Positions 54,503 to 62,617 of a DNA stretch of 64,000 nt are shown here, piece by piece. Both the position numbers and the translations under genes were made by a program. The stretch's first letter is position 1, and the number at the start of each line of letters is the position of its first letter. Under the pieces are notes generated by a model. It was not told where the DNA came from, did not search any database, and was given only the letters and a program-made list of their open reading frames with translations. This stretch comes from Azophilus sp965221465 (GTDB lineage: Bacteria; Pseudomonadota; Gammaproteobacteria; Pseudomonadales; Azotimanducaceae): the NCBI GenBank assembly GCA_965221465.1, contig OZ244892.1, positions 1,736,001 through 1,800,000 on the forward strand, read 5' to 3'.

Positions 54503-54662
54503 ATTACCCCGAGCAGCTTGTCGAGTTGACGAATGTCTTTTGCTTTCGATCAATTTCATTACGAACTCGAGCTTTTGTACCTGTTACGAACCTGGTTGGC
54601 ACCGCCCTCGCCTGGTTTTTGCCCTTCTGCGCGATCTTCGCGGGTCTGGTGCAATTTGCCTT

Positions 54663-55721
54663 CTAGTTGACCGCACGTATCCGTTCCACAAGGTCACGCA
54701 GGGCGGGGTCCTGCAGGTAGGTGTCGTAAAGCGGCTGCATTGCATCCATGAAGGGTTGCTTGTCGATATCGTCCACGATATCGGTTCCTGCGGCCACCAT
54801 GGCTTCGCGGGAGACCGCCATGCGCGCATCCCAAAGCTTGCGCATCACGGGCACGGAGTCCCTGGCGGCCTCGCGCAGCAACCCCTGCTCGTCCGGCGCC
54901 AGTTTCTGCCATCGGTAGCGCGACATCACCACCACCTCCGGCACCATCACGTGCTCCGTGACGCTGTAATGAGCCGCCACCTCGAAGTGACGGGAGGACG
55001 CAAAGGTCGGCCAGTTGTTTTCCGCACCGTCGATGGTGCCGAGGGCGAGAGACTCGTACACCTGAGCAAACCCCATGGGCGTGGCATTGCCGCCGAGTGT
55101 GGAAATCATGTCGACGAACACCCGGGAGTTCATCACCCGGAACTTCATGCCTTGCATGTCCGCGGGGGAGTGGATCGGACGCACCCGGTTGTACAGATTG
55201 CGCGCCCCCGCATCGTAGTAGGCGAGCCCGATCAGCCCATGAGGCTCGAGGCCGGCAAGGATTTCATCGCCGATCGGGCCGTCGAGCACAAGGCGCATGT
55301 GCCCGGTGGAGCGGAACAGGAAGGGCAGCGAGAAAACGCCTGTTTCGGGCACGATGGAATTGAGCGGCGCAATGCTGGTCCGGCTGACGTCGATGCCACC
55401 GAAGATGGTCATCTCCAGCATGTCCCGTTCGTCACCCAGTTGGGCTCCCGGGTAGATTTTCAGGCGTATGCGGCCACCAGTCGTGCGGTCGATCTCGTCC
55501 GCAATGAACTGCAGCCCGCGGACCGTGGGATAGCTGGCGTCATGGATGTCGGCGGCGCGCAAAACCGAGCTTTCCCGGGCCTGACACGGAAAACTCGCGA
55601 GTAACAGGGAGGCGCCCAGTAAAGCCGTTGTGCACAGGTTCGGCACGTTGAACAAGCGGCGCAACTCCTTGGCGGGACCATGTTCGGATTCGGGGATGGC
55701 AGGCGCACAGGTTTGGCGCAT
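54663..55721 (-). CDS. TRAP transporter substrate-binding protein (DctP)
   Basis: This periplasmic protein captures the substrate for the TRAP permease. After a signal peptide (TTALLGASLLLASFPCQA) it shows the family pattern GRIRLKIYPGAQLGDERDMLEM, then KFRVMNSRVFVDM with the substrate-gripping Arg. GFAQVYESLALGTIDGAENN follows. The length from the ATG at 55721 is 352 residues; the upstream extension of the frame is not signal-like. The substrate is unknown. It is the first gene of the TRAP operon. Confidence 0.92.
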   Translation of the reverse strand: MRQTCAPAIPESEHGPAKELRRLFNVPNLCTTALLGASLLLASFPCQARESSVLRAADIHDASYPTVRGLQFIADEIDRTTGGRIRLKIYPGAQLGDERDMLEMTIFGGIDVSRTSIAPLNSIVPETGVFSLPFLFRSTGHMRLVLDGPIGDEILAGLEPHGLIGLAYYDAGARNLYNRVRPIHSPADMQGMKFRVMNSRVFVDMISTLGGNATPMGFAQVYESLALGTIDGAENNWPTFASSRHFEVAAHYSVTEHVMVPEVVVMSRYRWQKLAPDEQGLLREAARDSVPVMRKLWDARMAVSREAMVAAGTDIVDDIDKQPFMDAMQPLYDTYLQDPALRDLVERIRAVN

Positions 55722-56030
55722 CGAATGCAGGGCGCAACTGGAATGACACCGGGGCAGTATATGAAGCGCCCCACTGAACAGCAACGACGCCCAGCCATTT
55801 CTATGCACCCGATTGTCTATGCACCCGGTTGGCGCGTGCGTTCGCGCTTGGTCAACGATCGCCAATCCGGGCGCGGATTCGAGCGGAATGCGGTGGCCGA
55901 ACGGTTCGAAACCGGACTGAAGCCCGATCGCGAATCCAGATTAGAAGCCGGCTGCTCGAGCGTTGGCAACAAAGCTCCGTCAGAGCGGGCCGTGGTACAC
56001 TCGCTGAAGAAGGAATTCGGAGTTTGGACG
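55722..56030. other. 309-bp divergent intergenic region
   Basis: This lies between the TRAP operon and the DUF2188 gene. No gene or clear repeat is seen; promoters for both directions are expected here but I cannot place them. Confidence 0.4.
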
Positions 56031-56261
56031 ATGTGTGCCAAGAGCCAGCATGTTGTCCCCCGCGGGAAAAACTCGGCGGTCCGAAAAGCGGGCGCAGACA
56101 AGGTAACGCGCCTCTTCGACACCCAGCGGGAAGCAGTCAATACCGCGCAAAGACTTGCCCGCAAGCAAGGCGGCGACGTGATTATCTTCGGACGGGACGG
56201 ACGCATTCGCGATAGTGTTTTAATTCAGGAAGATGACAATGGCCTCTACATTGGCATTTGA
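56031..56261 (+). CDS. DUF2188 family protein
   Basis: The 76-residue protein matches DUF2188: SQHVVPRGKNSAVRKAGADK, then FDTQREAVNTAQRLARKQGG, then VIIFGRDGRIRD. The family has an AbrB-unlike, compact alpha/beta fold of unknown function and often occurs in accessory DNA. GGAG lies about ten bases before the ATG at 56031. It precedes the methyltransferase gene by 59 bp in the same direction, so it may belong to the restriction-modification unit. Confidence 0.82.
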   Translation: MCAKSQHVVPRGKNSAVRKAGADKVTRLFDTQREAVNTAQRLARKQGGDVIIFGRDGRIRDSVLIQEDDNGLYIGI

Positions 56262-56300
56262 AACTCGTTCCACCGCTTGGTAACCGATCTGAATCCCCGG

Positions 56301-56327
56301 TGTACATTGGTGCTGTGTATATGTACA
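56301..56327 (+). promoter_or_regulatory. TGTACAT...ATGTACA inverted repeat at the methyltransferase start
   Basis: TGTACAT (56301-56307) and ATGTACA (56321-56327) are perfectly complementary across 13 bases. The right arm covers the candidate ATG at 56321. Such a site fits autoregulation of a restriction-modification operon by its methyltransferase or another protein. Confidence 0.5.
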
Positions 56328-57601
56328 GTACCAAAGCAAGACCGAATCACGGACAGATTTGCGTGGATACCACGAATCAAGAACAACTAAAACTCGATCT
56401 AGAGCCAATCGCCCGACTAGACGCAGATTGCTCTGTTCGAAACACCAATCGATCCTTCACCGTTGCGGGGCTCTTTGCCGGTGTCGGTGGAATCGAACTC
56501 GGATTCGAGCGAGCCGGCCATCGCACTGCCTTGCTTTGTGAAATCGATGGTCCCGCCAGTCACGTGCTGAGGGCACAGTTTCCCAGCACTCCGCAGCATT
56601 CGGATGTGACCACATTGAAGGCGTTGCCCGATGACGTCGACCTCGTAGCGGGTGGTTTCCCGTGCCAGGATCTAAGTCAAGCGGGAATGACGCAGGGACT
56701 GCAGGGCGAGAACTCGAGCCTCGTGCATCATGTGTTCCGGCTGTTGCGCGAACAACGTGTGCCATGGCTAGTGCTCGAAAACGTGCCATTCATGCTGCAG
56801 CTCGCACGTGGGCAGGCGATGGACTACATCATCGACAAGCTCGAGGCACTCGGGTATGCGTGGGCGTATCGAATTGTCGACACGCGGGCGTTTGGACTTC
56901 CGCACCGGCGTCGGCGAGTATATATCGTCGCCTCGACCGAGGAAGACCCTCGGACAGTGCTATACGCCGATGAAACAGACAAACCTGCCGAGCGAGACGT
57001 AGATTGGCGAGACATTGCTTGTGGGTTCTATTGGACCGAAGGTACGCGAGGTCTAGGATGGGCGATCGACTCAATCCCCACTCTAAAAGCCGGTTCAGGA
57101 TTAGGGATTCCCTCTGCGCCGGCGGTAATCTTGCCCGATGGCAAGGTCGTAACGCCCTCGATCACGACCGCCGAAGCACTGCAAGGATTCCCACGCAACT
57201 GGACGAAGTCCGCGGAAAAAGTCGGTCGACCAAGCCTTCGGTGGAGGTTGGTAGGAAATGCCGTGTCTGTCCCGGCGGCCGAATGGATCGGGCGCCATCT
57301 GATGCGCACTTCGGCGCCGGTTCACCGCTCTGCACATTTGCTGAAGCGAGGTCGGACTTGGCCCGCCGCAGCATTCAACGTGGGTGACGGACGGTGCGTT
57401 GCCGAAATCAGTGAATGGCCCGACTCTCGACGAAAACGCCGATCCTTGCAGTCTTTTCTCGAAAACGAATCAGACAGAAAACTTCTTTCGAACAAAGCGA
57501 CTGCAGGTTTCTTGAAGCGGGCAAAAGCGGGTTCACTGCACTTCCCCGTCGGGTTTTTCGACGTGTTGGAAAGACATCTAGCGGCGACTGCGGGAAAGTG
57601 A
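56321..57601 (+). CDS. DNA (cytosine-5) methyltransferase
   Basis: The 426-residue enzyme contains the C5-methyltransferase motifs in order. They are SAM-binding FAGVGGIELGFERAG (motif I), catalytic GGFPCQDLSQAG (IV), LENVPFML (VI), GLPHRRRRVYIVAS (VIII), a target-recognition region ending LQGFPRNW, and RLVGNAVSVPAAEWIG (X). The start is uncertain: ATG 56321 or GTG 56363, both before motif I. It overlaps vsr by four bases. The target sequence is unknown; the linked Vsr implies that 5-methylcytosine deamination must be repaired. Confidence 0.9.
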   Translation: MYSTKARPNHGQICVDTTNQEQLKLDLEPIARLDADCSVRNTNRSFTVAGLFAGVGGIELGFERAGHRTALLCEIDGPASHVLRAQFPSTPQHSDVTTLKALPDDVDLVAGGFPCQDLSQAGMTQGLQGENSSLVHHVFRLLREQRVPWLVLENVPFMLQLARGQAMDYIIDKLEALGYAWAYRIVDTRAFGLPHRRRRVYIVASTEEDPRTVLYADETDKPAERDVDWRDIACGFYWTEGTRGLGWAIDSIPTLKAGSGLGIPSAPAVILPDGKVVTPSITTAEALQGFPRNWTKSAEKVGRPSLRWRLVGNAVSVPAAEWIGRHLMRTSAPVHRSAHLLKRGRTWPAAAFNVGDGRCVAEISEWPDSRRKRRSLQSFLENESDRKLLSNKATAGFLKRAKAGSLHFPVGFFDVLERHLAATAGK

Positions 57602-58050
57602 GTTCTGCGCGATCGGGTTTCCAGACGGACCACGAAACCAGTGAACGAATGCGCGGAATCTGGCAGCGCGACACCAAGCCGGAATTGATCGTTCGCCGAA
57701 TACTGCACGCATTGGGTTTTCGATATCGGGTACAAGACAATTCCTTGCCGGGGACGCCCGACATCGCTAACCGGAAGCAAAAGTGGGTAGTCTTCGTCCA
57801 TGGGTGTTTCTGGCATCATCATACCGGCTGTCGTCTAGCCTCCATCCCGAAACGAAATCGAAACGAATGGATCGCCAAGTTTGCACAGAACCGTGCGAGA
57901 GATGCATCCAAGGTACAATCGTTGCTCGACCTCGGTTACACGGTATTGACGGTTTGGCAATGTGAATTGTCGGATTTACGTACCCTGGAAAAAAGACTCA
58001 TCGACGAACTGCCAAAGAAGAAAGGAGCGCGATGGACGGCCCACGATTGA
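57598..58050 (+). CDS. vsr: Very short patch repair endonuclease (Vsr)
   Basis: Vsr nicks DNA at T:G mismatches arising from deamination of 5-methylcytosine at the methylase's sites. The 150-residue protein starts at a GTG overlapping the methylase stop (GTGA). It shows the family pattern RDTKPELIVRRILHALGFRY, LPGTPDI with the catalytic Asp, and VVFVHGCFWHHHTGCR with zinc-binding Cys/His. NRARDASKVQSLLDLGY and VLTVWQCEL follow. The open frame extends upstream to 57415 inside the methylase, but that part is not Vsr-like. Confidence 0.92.
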   Translation: MSSARSGFQTDHETSERMRGIWQRDTKPELIVRRILHALGFRYRVQDNSLPGTPDIANRKQKWVVFVHGCFWHHHTGCRLASIPKRNRNEWIAKFAQNRARDASKVQSLLDLGYTVLTVWQCELSDLRTLEKRLIDELPKKKGARWTAHD

Positions 58051-58880
58051 TTGTTCAAACACTATCGAAATTGAACAACGTGACCGACAAGTACGGGAAC
58101 GAATGGCAATACCATTCGCGAAGTGACCACCACTCAAAGACGATCTGTTACGCGATTCTGATCGATCTGTTGAGACACTGCCCGGAAATGTGCCGCCACG
58201 CAAAGGAAGGTGCTATCGGCTTCGGAATCAATCATACATTCCAGGACTTCGCGCAAAACAAGCGAAAAGACCTCGATTTGGTGATATGCAAACCCATGTC
58301 GGAGGACGACGAGGGAGCGCAACTCTCACAAAGAGTGGAGCAACACGGTTTGGCACTCACGGACGAACAGTGGGAGTTCGTCAATGGCTTTCCACTGTTT
58401 CAGAACGTACGTGTTGGAAGCACGCTAGTCGCAATAGAGGCGAAAGCTGCAATGACTGCACACGTTCGTGCTCGCCCGAGGCTTCACGACGAACTCAATT
58501 CCAGCCACAACATAATCCACGGCCATGATGAGACTGCAGTCGCCGCAGGTCTGGTAATGATCAATGTCAGTGACGAGTTTATCAGCTCCGATATGAACAA
58601 ATGGTCCCTCGAGGAGCATGCGGCCAATGTAAGCAAACACCGCCAACCGGTAGACACTGAAAAGGTCGTCGAAACGGTCAAAAGACTGCCGCGGCGCGCC
58701 GACACGTCTGGAGCAGGGTTCGACGCTGTGTCCATCATCGTAGTCAAGTGCAGGAACGATGGTTCGCCCGTAGAACTCGTCAAATCGCCACCAGCACCCG
58801 GAGACAGCGACATCTTTCACTATGCCTCCATGATCAATCGGATTTGTGCGCGTTATCGATCTCGTTTTCCTTTGGAGTAA
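58032..58880 (+). CDS. Probable type II restriction endonuclease (PD-(D/E)XK-like)
   Basis: The 282-residue protein overlaps vsr by 19 bp and begins at an ATG preceded by AAAGGAG. It has a PD-(D/E)XK-like arrangement: KRKDLDLVICKP provides Asp, and VAIEAKAAMTAH gives E-x-K about 55 residues later. ARPRLHDELNSSH and GFDAVSIIVVKCRNDGSPVELV follow and occur in uncharacterised proteins of this type. Position after a methyltransferase and Vsr makes it the likely cognate nuclease. I do not recognise a characterised relative, so the cleavage site is unknown. Confidence 0.72.
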   Translation: MDGPRLIVQTLSKLNNVTDKYGNEWQYHSRSDHHSKTICYAILIDLLRHCPEMCRHAKEGAIGFGINHTFQDFAQNKRKDLDLVICKPMSEDDEGAQLSQRVEQHGLALTDEQWEFVNGFPLFQNVRVGSTLVAIEAKAAMTAHVRARPRLHDELNSSHNIIHGHDETAVAAGLVMINVSDEFISSDMNKWSLEEHAANVSKHRQPVDTEKVVETVKRLPRRADTSGAGFDAVSIIVVKCRNDGSPVELVKSPPAPGDSDIFHYASMINRICARYRSRFPLE

Positions 58881-59180
58881 AAGTTGGTCAGACTGCTTAC
58901 GCATATGAAGCGGCCCCTCACACAGCAACGACACTCCTGGGCGCCAAGATCGAACGGCGCGGTGAATTATCCGGGTGAAGACAGTAAGATTCGGCTCGTC
59001 TCGATCGTGCGAATGATGGTCTTGGCTGTCAGGGGCAACCAGCAACCACTCGAATGGAGAATGGAGCAATCAGCCATGCGTTCTACAGGGGAATTCTTGG
59101 CATTGGCATGCGGTTGCCATCGCAGCATGGCGGTGGCTATCGGCTTGTTTCCGGGCAATGCGGATTAAGGGTCGCGGACG
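58881..59180. other. 300-bp stretch without a supported gene
   Basis: Open frames exist, including a short one at 59061-59168, but none has family features. It separates the restriction-modification unit from the PLP-enzyme gene; a promoter for the latter should lie here. Confidence 0.4.
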
Positions 59181-60473
59181 TTGCCCGGGCGTCGTGACGT
59201 TTTGAAAGGGGGAGTCGCTTCCATTGCAGTGGCGCCTGGCATGACTCGAAACGCATTGGCATCACTGGCACCGCGCGCTCAGGAGGTGGAAGGCTACTTC
59301 GCGTCGCTACAGCAGGCGTTGCGTGCGGCAGGGCTCTTCAAACCTACCCTGGTGATTGACAGACCGCGGCTTCTCGCCAATCTCGACGAGGTGCTCGGTC
59401 ATCTGCCGGAATCCCTGAAATACCGGATCGTCGTCAAGTCCCTGCCGGCGGTGGGGTTGGTCGATGCAGTCATGCAGCGCTCGGCCAGTCATCGTCTCAT
59501 GGTGTTTCACCAGCCCTTCATGACGGTCGCGGCAGCACGGTGGCCGAGTTGCCACATGCTGTTGGGCAAGCCGATGCCGGCGGGGTCGCTGAGTGCCTTC
59601 TACCAGAGCCTGTCCGGCCAGCGATTCGATGCCGCGACGCAGGTGGAATGGCTCATCGATTCCATGGATCGGTTGCTGCAATACGAGCAGTTTGCGCGTG
59701 CCGCCGGGGCGGTCGTGCAGGTCAACCTGGAAATCGACGTGGGCTTTCACCGGGGAGGTTTCGGTTCGCCCCAAGCCGCACTGCCGGCGTTGCGGCACAT
59801 CCGTTCCTCCAGGCACCTTCGGTTTCGCGGTTTCATGGGCTACGACGCGCACATCTCGATATTCTCCGACCAAATCGGCCCTCCGGAGCGCACGTTGCCG
59901 GAAACTGCCCGGCGCTACCGGGAATTCCTGACCACGGCACGAGAAGTGTACGGCGAAGCTTTTTCGCCAAACGAACTGACCCTGAACACTGGCGGCAGCA
60001 CCACCTACCGGCACTACGACAGCGAGAGTGTCACCCCGGCCAATGAAATCGCGCTGGGCTCCGGGCTGCTGAAACCCGCATTCTGCGATCGCGCATTGCC
60101 CATGCACGTTCCCGCCGTCTTTGTCGCAACGCCGGTTCTCAAGCGGCTGCAGGGCGTCTCGGTGCCGGGCCTCGAGAACGACCCCACCGGCGGCGCCGGC
60201 GACGAAATCGAGCGGGATGTCACCTACTTCCTGTACGGCGGGCGCTGGCTGGCCGATCCGGTCTGGCCGCCCAACCTCTCGACGCATCCCGTCTACGGCC
60301 GCTCCAGCAACCAGGACATGTTCACCAGCCCGGCTTCAACGGTGCTGGACGTCGACGACCTGGTTTTCTTCCGCCCGCGCCAAACCGAAGCCGTGCTGCT
60401 TCAGTTTGGCGACATCGCGGTATTCGAAAACGGGCAAATCGTCGACAGGTGGCAGACCTTTCAATCGGCCTGA
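59181..60473 (+). CDS. Tat-exported alanine racemase-fold PLP enzyme (D-threonine aldolase/DSD1-like)
   Basis: The 430-residue protein has a fold-type III PLP barrel with the candidate Schiff-base Lys in YRIVVKSLPAVGLV. VNLEIDVGFHRGGF and a late LNTGGSTTY phosphate-site region follow. This matches D-threonine aldolase/D-serine dehydratase relatives. The C-terminal metal-binding His/Cys pair of DSD1 is not evident. An N-terminal GRRDVLKGGVASIAVAP suggests twin-arginine export, unusual for this enzyme type. The start appears to be a TTG at 59181 with AAGGG upstream. The substrate is uncertain. Confidence 0.75.
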   Translation: MPGRRDVLKGGVASIAVAPGMTRNALASLAPRAQEVEGYFASLQQALRAAGLFKPTLVIDRPRLLANLDEVLGHLPESLKYRIVVKSLPAVGLVDAVMQRSASHRLMVFHQPFMTVAAARWPSCHMLLGKPMPAGSLSAFYQSLSGQRFDAATQVEWLIDSMDRLLQYEQFARAAGAVVQVNLEIDVGFHRGGFGSPQAALPALRHIRSSRHLRFRGFMGYDAHISIFSDQIGPPERTLPETARRYREFLTTAREVYGEAFSPNELTLNTGGSTTYRHYDSESVTPANEIALGSGLLKPAFCDRALPMHVPAVFVATPVLKRLQGVSVPGLENDPTGGAGDEIERDVTYFLYGGRWLADPVWPPNLSTHPVYGRSSNQDMFTSPASTVLDVDDLVFFRPRQTEAVLLQFGDIAVFENGQIVDRWQTFQSA

Positions 60474-60568
60474 CCCGGCACAGCCCGCTCCACCCTCACT
60501 GATCGGAGACTCCACCGAATAGCCACGAGCGCCCGGATGCGCAGCCGAGGCGCGCCGTTCGCTTCGCC

Positions 60569-62572
60569 CTATTCCAGTTTCAGTTCCGCCGCCTTGCCGG
60601 AATCGCCAAACAGGTTCCTGGCCACTACGCGGAAACGCCCGCCCGGTTTTGTGCCGGCCAGCGAATAGTGCCGGTCCAGAACGCCTTCTCCCGACACCCT
60701 CTGGTATCTGTCTTCGCCGGGTTGGGCGTAGTACACCTCGTGGAGAGCCAGCGGACCGTCCGGGTCGGTGTGCCAACTCAGATAACTGGCGGTGGCGCCG
60801 TCCGCGCCGGGCCAGGAAAACGCCGTCAGGTTGTCGACGGCCGGTGGCGGCGCCCGATAGTCGTTGGGCGCCAGGACGATCGCCTCCACCGAGGGCGCTT
60901 CCATTCTGACGCGGACCTCGACACCGCCGTTCCGAACGCGAACCGGCCCCGAGTGCACGATGGCCGGATCCTGGGCGGGTTGCAGGGCGTTGAATTGCGC
61001 GGCGGTGATGTCTGCCGGACTGCCCATTGCCCGCCAGGCTGCCACCGGGTTGCCGTGGGTGGGATCGATGCGGATTTGTGTCAGCAGGCCTTCCGCAAAA
61101 TCGAGCCCCCGCACGTCGATCGAAAGCTCGGCAACCGATTGCTCGACGATCTCGAGCTGTGACGGCGTCGGCTCGGCGCCATTGCCATCCTTGCCGACTG
61201 CCAGGTCGATGGCCGGTGCGTTGTAGCAGATGAGCACGATCGCTCCGTCCTGCCGGCGTGTGGCAACACAACCGAGGTGCGGCGCCTCGGAAAGGTAGGT
61301 ATCCACCCGCTGTTCGAGGGGTGGAAAGCCGCGCACGGCAAAACGCGCGTCACCCAGCAGCGCCGCCACGCTCATCGCCGTGAACGCGGGCTTCTTGACG
61401 AGATAGAAGCGCTCTGTGACCGGGCGGTCGTCATGCACCCGGTCCCAGGGTTTCCAACCACCTGAATCCGAGCTTCCCCACTGCTCGACATCGTTGTCGC
61501 CGGGAATGAAGCGGGCCGCTAGCGTGCGTTTGCCCCATGGCCCGAGGAACGTGTTGTCGCCGGCGGCAATGCCGAGGTTCACACCCAGCTTGTCGACGAG
61601 AATCCGGTTGTGCAGGTCGATCGACTGCATCACGAACGCTGCAGGCCAGGGTCCTGGCCGCCACCATCGGGGAATGCCCCACCCACCGATGGGGTCCGCC
61701 TCGTTGTTCATCAGCGGCACCTCGGCGAAGCGGGGATGGTAGCGCCGGATGTAGTCGACCACATGCTCCTCGTAGCGCACCATCTCGTGGGGCCGCGACT
61801 TGACGTGAAATGAGATGAAATCGAGCCTGACGCCGCGTTCTCCGGTGAGGAAATTGGTGCCGGTATCGCAATGCTCGAGAAGCGCCTTCAGGGTCGGCGA
61901 CAGGAATCGGCCCGCCCCGGGCCCGCCGAACCTGAGCCGCGGGTTGGCAGCCTCGAGCCCTTCGGAACTCGCATCGTAATAATTGAGAAAACCGCTGTGG
62001 GTCTGTGGCCAGAAGGGGTGGATGTCGGGCTCATTGGTGGTTTCGAAGTACCACTGCTCGACCGTTTCCCGGCCATAGCGCGTCATCAGGTGATTGGCCA
62101 GCGACTCGACGAAGTCCCGCCAGGCCCGGACCTGTTGCGCCTCCCGAAAGTCGTCGAACAAACCGGAGGGGTTTCCCATCAGTTCGAAGATCATCAGGAT
62201 GCCGGCCTCGTGCACCGGGTCCAGCGCCTGGTCCAGGAGGCTCCAGTCCGGCACCTGTTCGCCCTCGTCCGTGATCTCGAGTTTCACCAGATCGAGCAGA
62301 TAGTGGGGTCTCAGATACCGGATGGACGGGCCATGCGAATCGCCGATCATTTTCAGTGTCAGTTGCATGTCCCGGGTCAATAGAAGTTCCGCCGGCGACA
62401 TGCCCGTGCTCTGCCAGAATCCATGCTGAGGGCGCGGTTCTGCCGCAAAATCCACGCTCAGATCGAACCGGTCCACGGCGTGGGTGACGACCGGGAACAC
62501 CAGCCAGACCGTCAACAGCCCCCGCAGCAGGCCTCTCTTCCGCAACGCCGCTTTTTGCACGGTAACTTCCAT
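60569..62572 (-). CDS. Glycoside hydrolase family 39, alpha-L-iduronidase-like
   Basis: The 667-residue secreted enzyme (signal segment LLRGLLTVWLVFPVVTHA) has a GH39 barrel. The acid/base Glu is in FETTNEPDIHPFW, and the nucleophile Glu is in PLMNNEADPIGGW. The latter closely resembles the NDEADPLVGW stretch of animal alpha-L-iduronidase as I recall it, and differs from the usual bacterial xylosidases. A C-terminal beta-sandwich/fibronectin-like region follows (FSWPGADGATASYLSWHTD). It may release uronic acid from glycosaminoglycan-like chains. The ATG at 62572 has GGGAGGA upstream. Confidence 0.8.
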   Translation of the reverse strand: MEVTVQKAALRKRGLLRGLLTVWLVFPVVTHAVDRFDLSVDFAAEPRPQHGFWQSTGMSPAELLLTRDMQLTLKMIGDSHGPSIRYLRPHYLLDLVKLEITDEGEQVPDWSLLDQALDPVHEAGILMIFELMGNPSGLFDDFREAQQVRAWRDFVESLANHLMTRYGRETVEQWYFETTNEPDIHPFWPQTHSGFLNYYDASSEGLEAANPRLRFGGPGAGRFLSPTLKALLEHCDTGTNFLTGERGVRLDFISFHVKSRPHEMVRYEEHVVDYIRRYHPRFAEVPLMNNEADPIGGWGIPRWWRPGPWPAAFVMQSIDLHNRILVDKLGVNLGIAAGDNTFLGPWGKRTLAARFIPGDNDVEQWGSSDSGGWKPWDRVHDDRPVTERFYLVKKPAFTAMSVAALLGDARFAVRGFPPLEQRVDTYLSEAPHLGCVATRRQDGAIVLICYNAPAIDLAVGKDGNGAEPTPSQLEIVEQSVAELSIDVRGLDFAEGLLTQIRIDPTHGNPVAAWRAMGSPADITAAQFNALQPAQDPAIVHSGPVRVRNGGVEVRVRMEAPSVEAIVLAPNDYRAPPPAVDNLTAFSWPGADGATASYLSWHTDPDGPLALHEVYYAQPGEDRYQRVSGEGVLDRHYSLAGTKPGGRFRVVARNLFGDSGKAAELKLE

Positions 62573-62617
62573 GCCAGTCCTCCCGTTTTCAGTCGAGTCG
62601 TTTGCAGGCAAGGCGCT

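Noticed and set aside
59061..59168. Short frame with ACGCHRSMAVAIGLF segment before the PLP enzyme
   Set aside because: At 35 codons, with no conservation evidence, it could be a leader peptide, but nothing shows it is translated.
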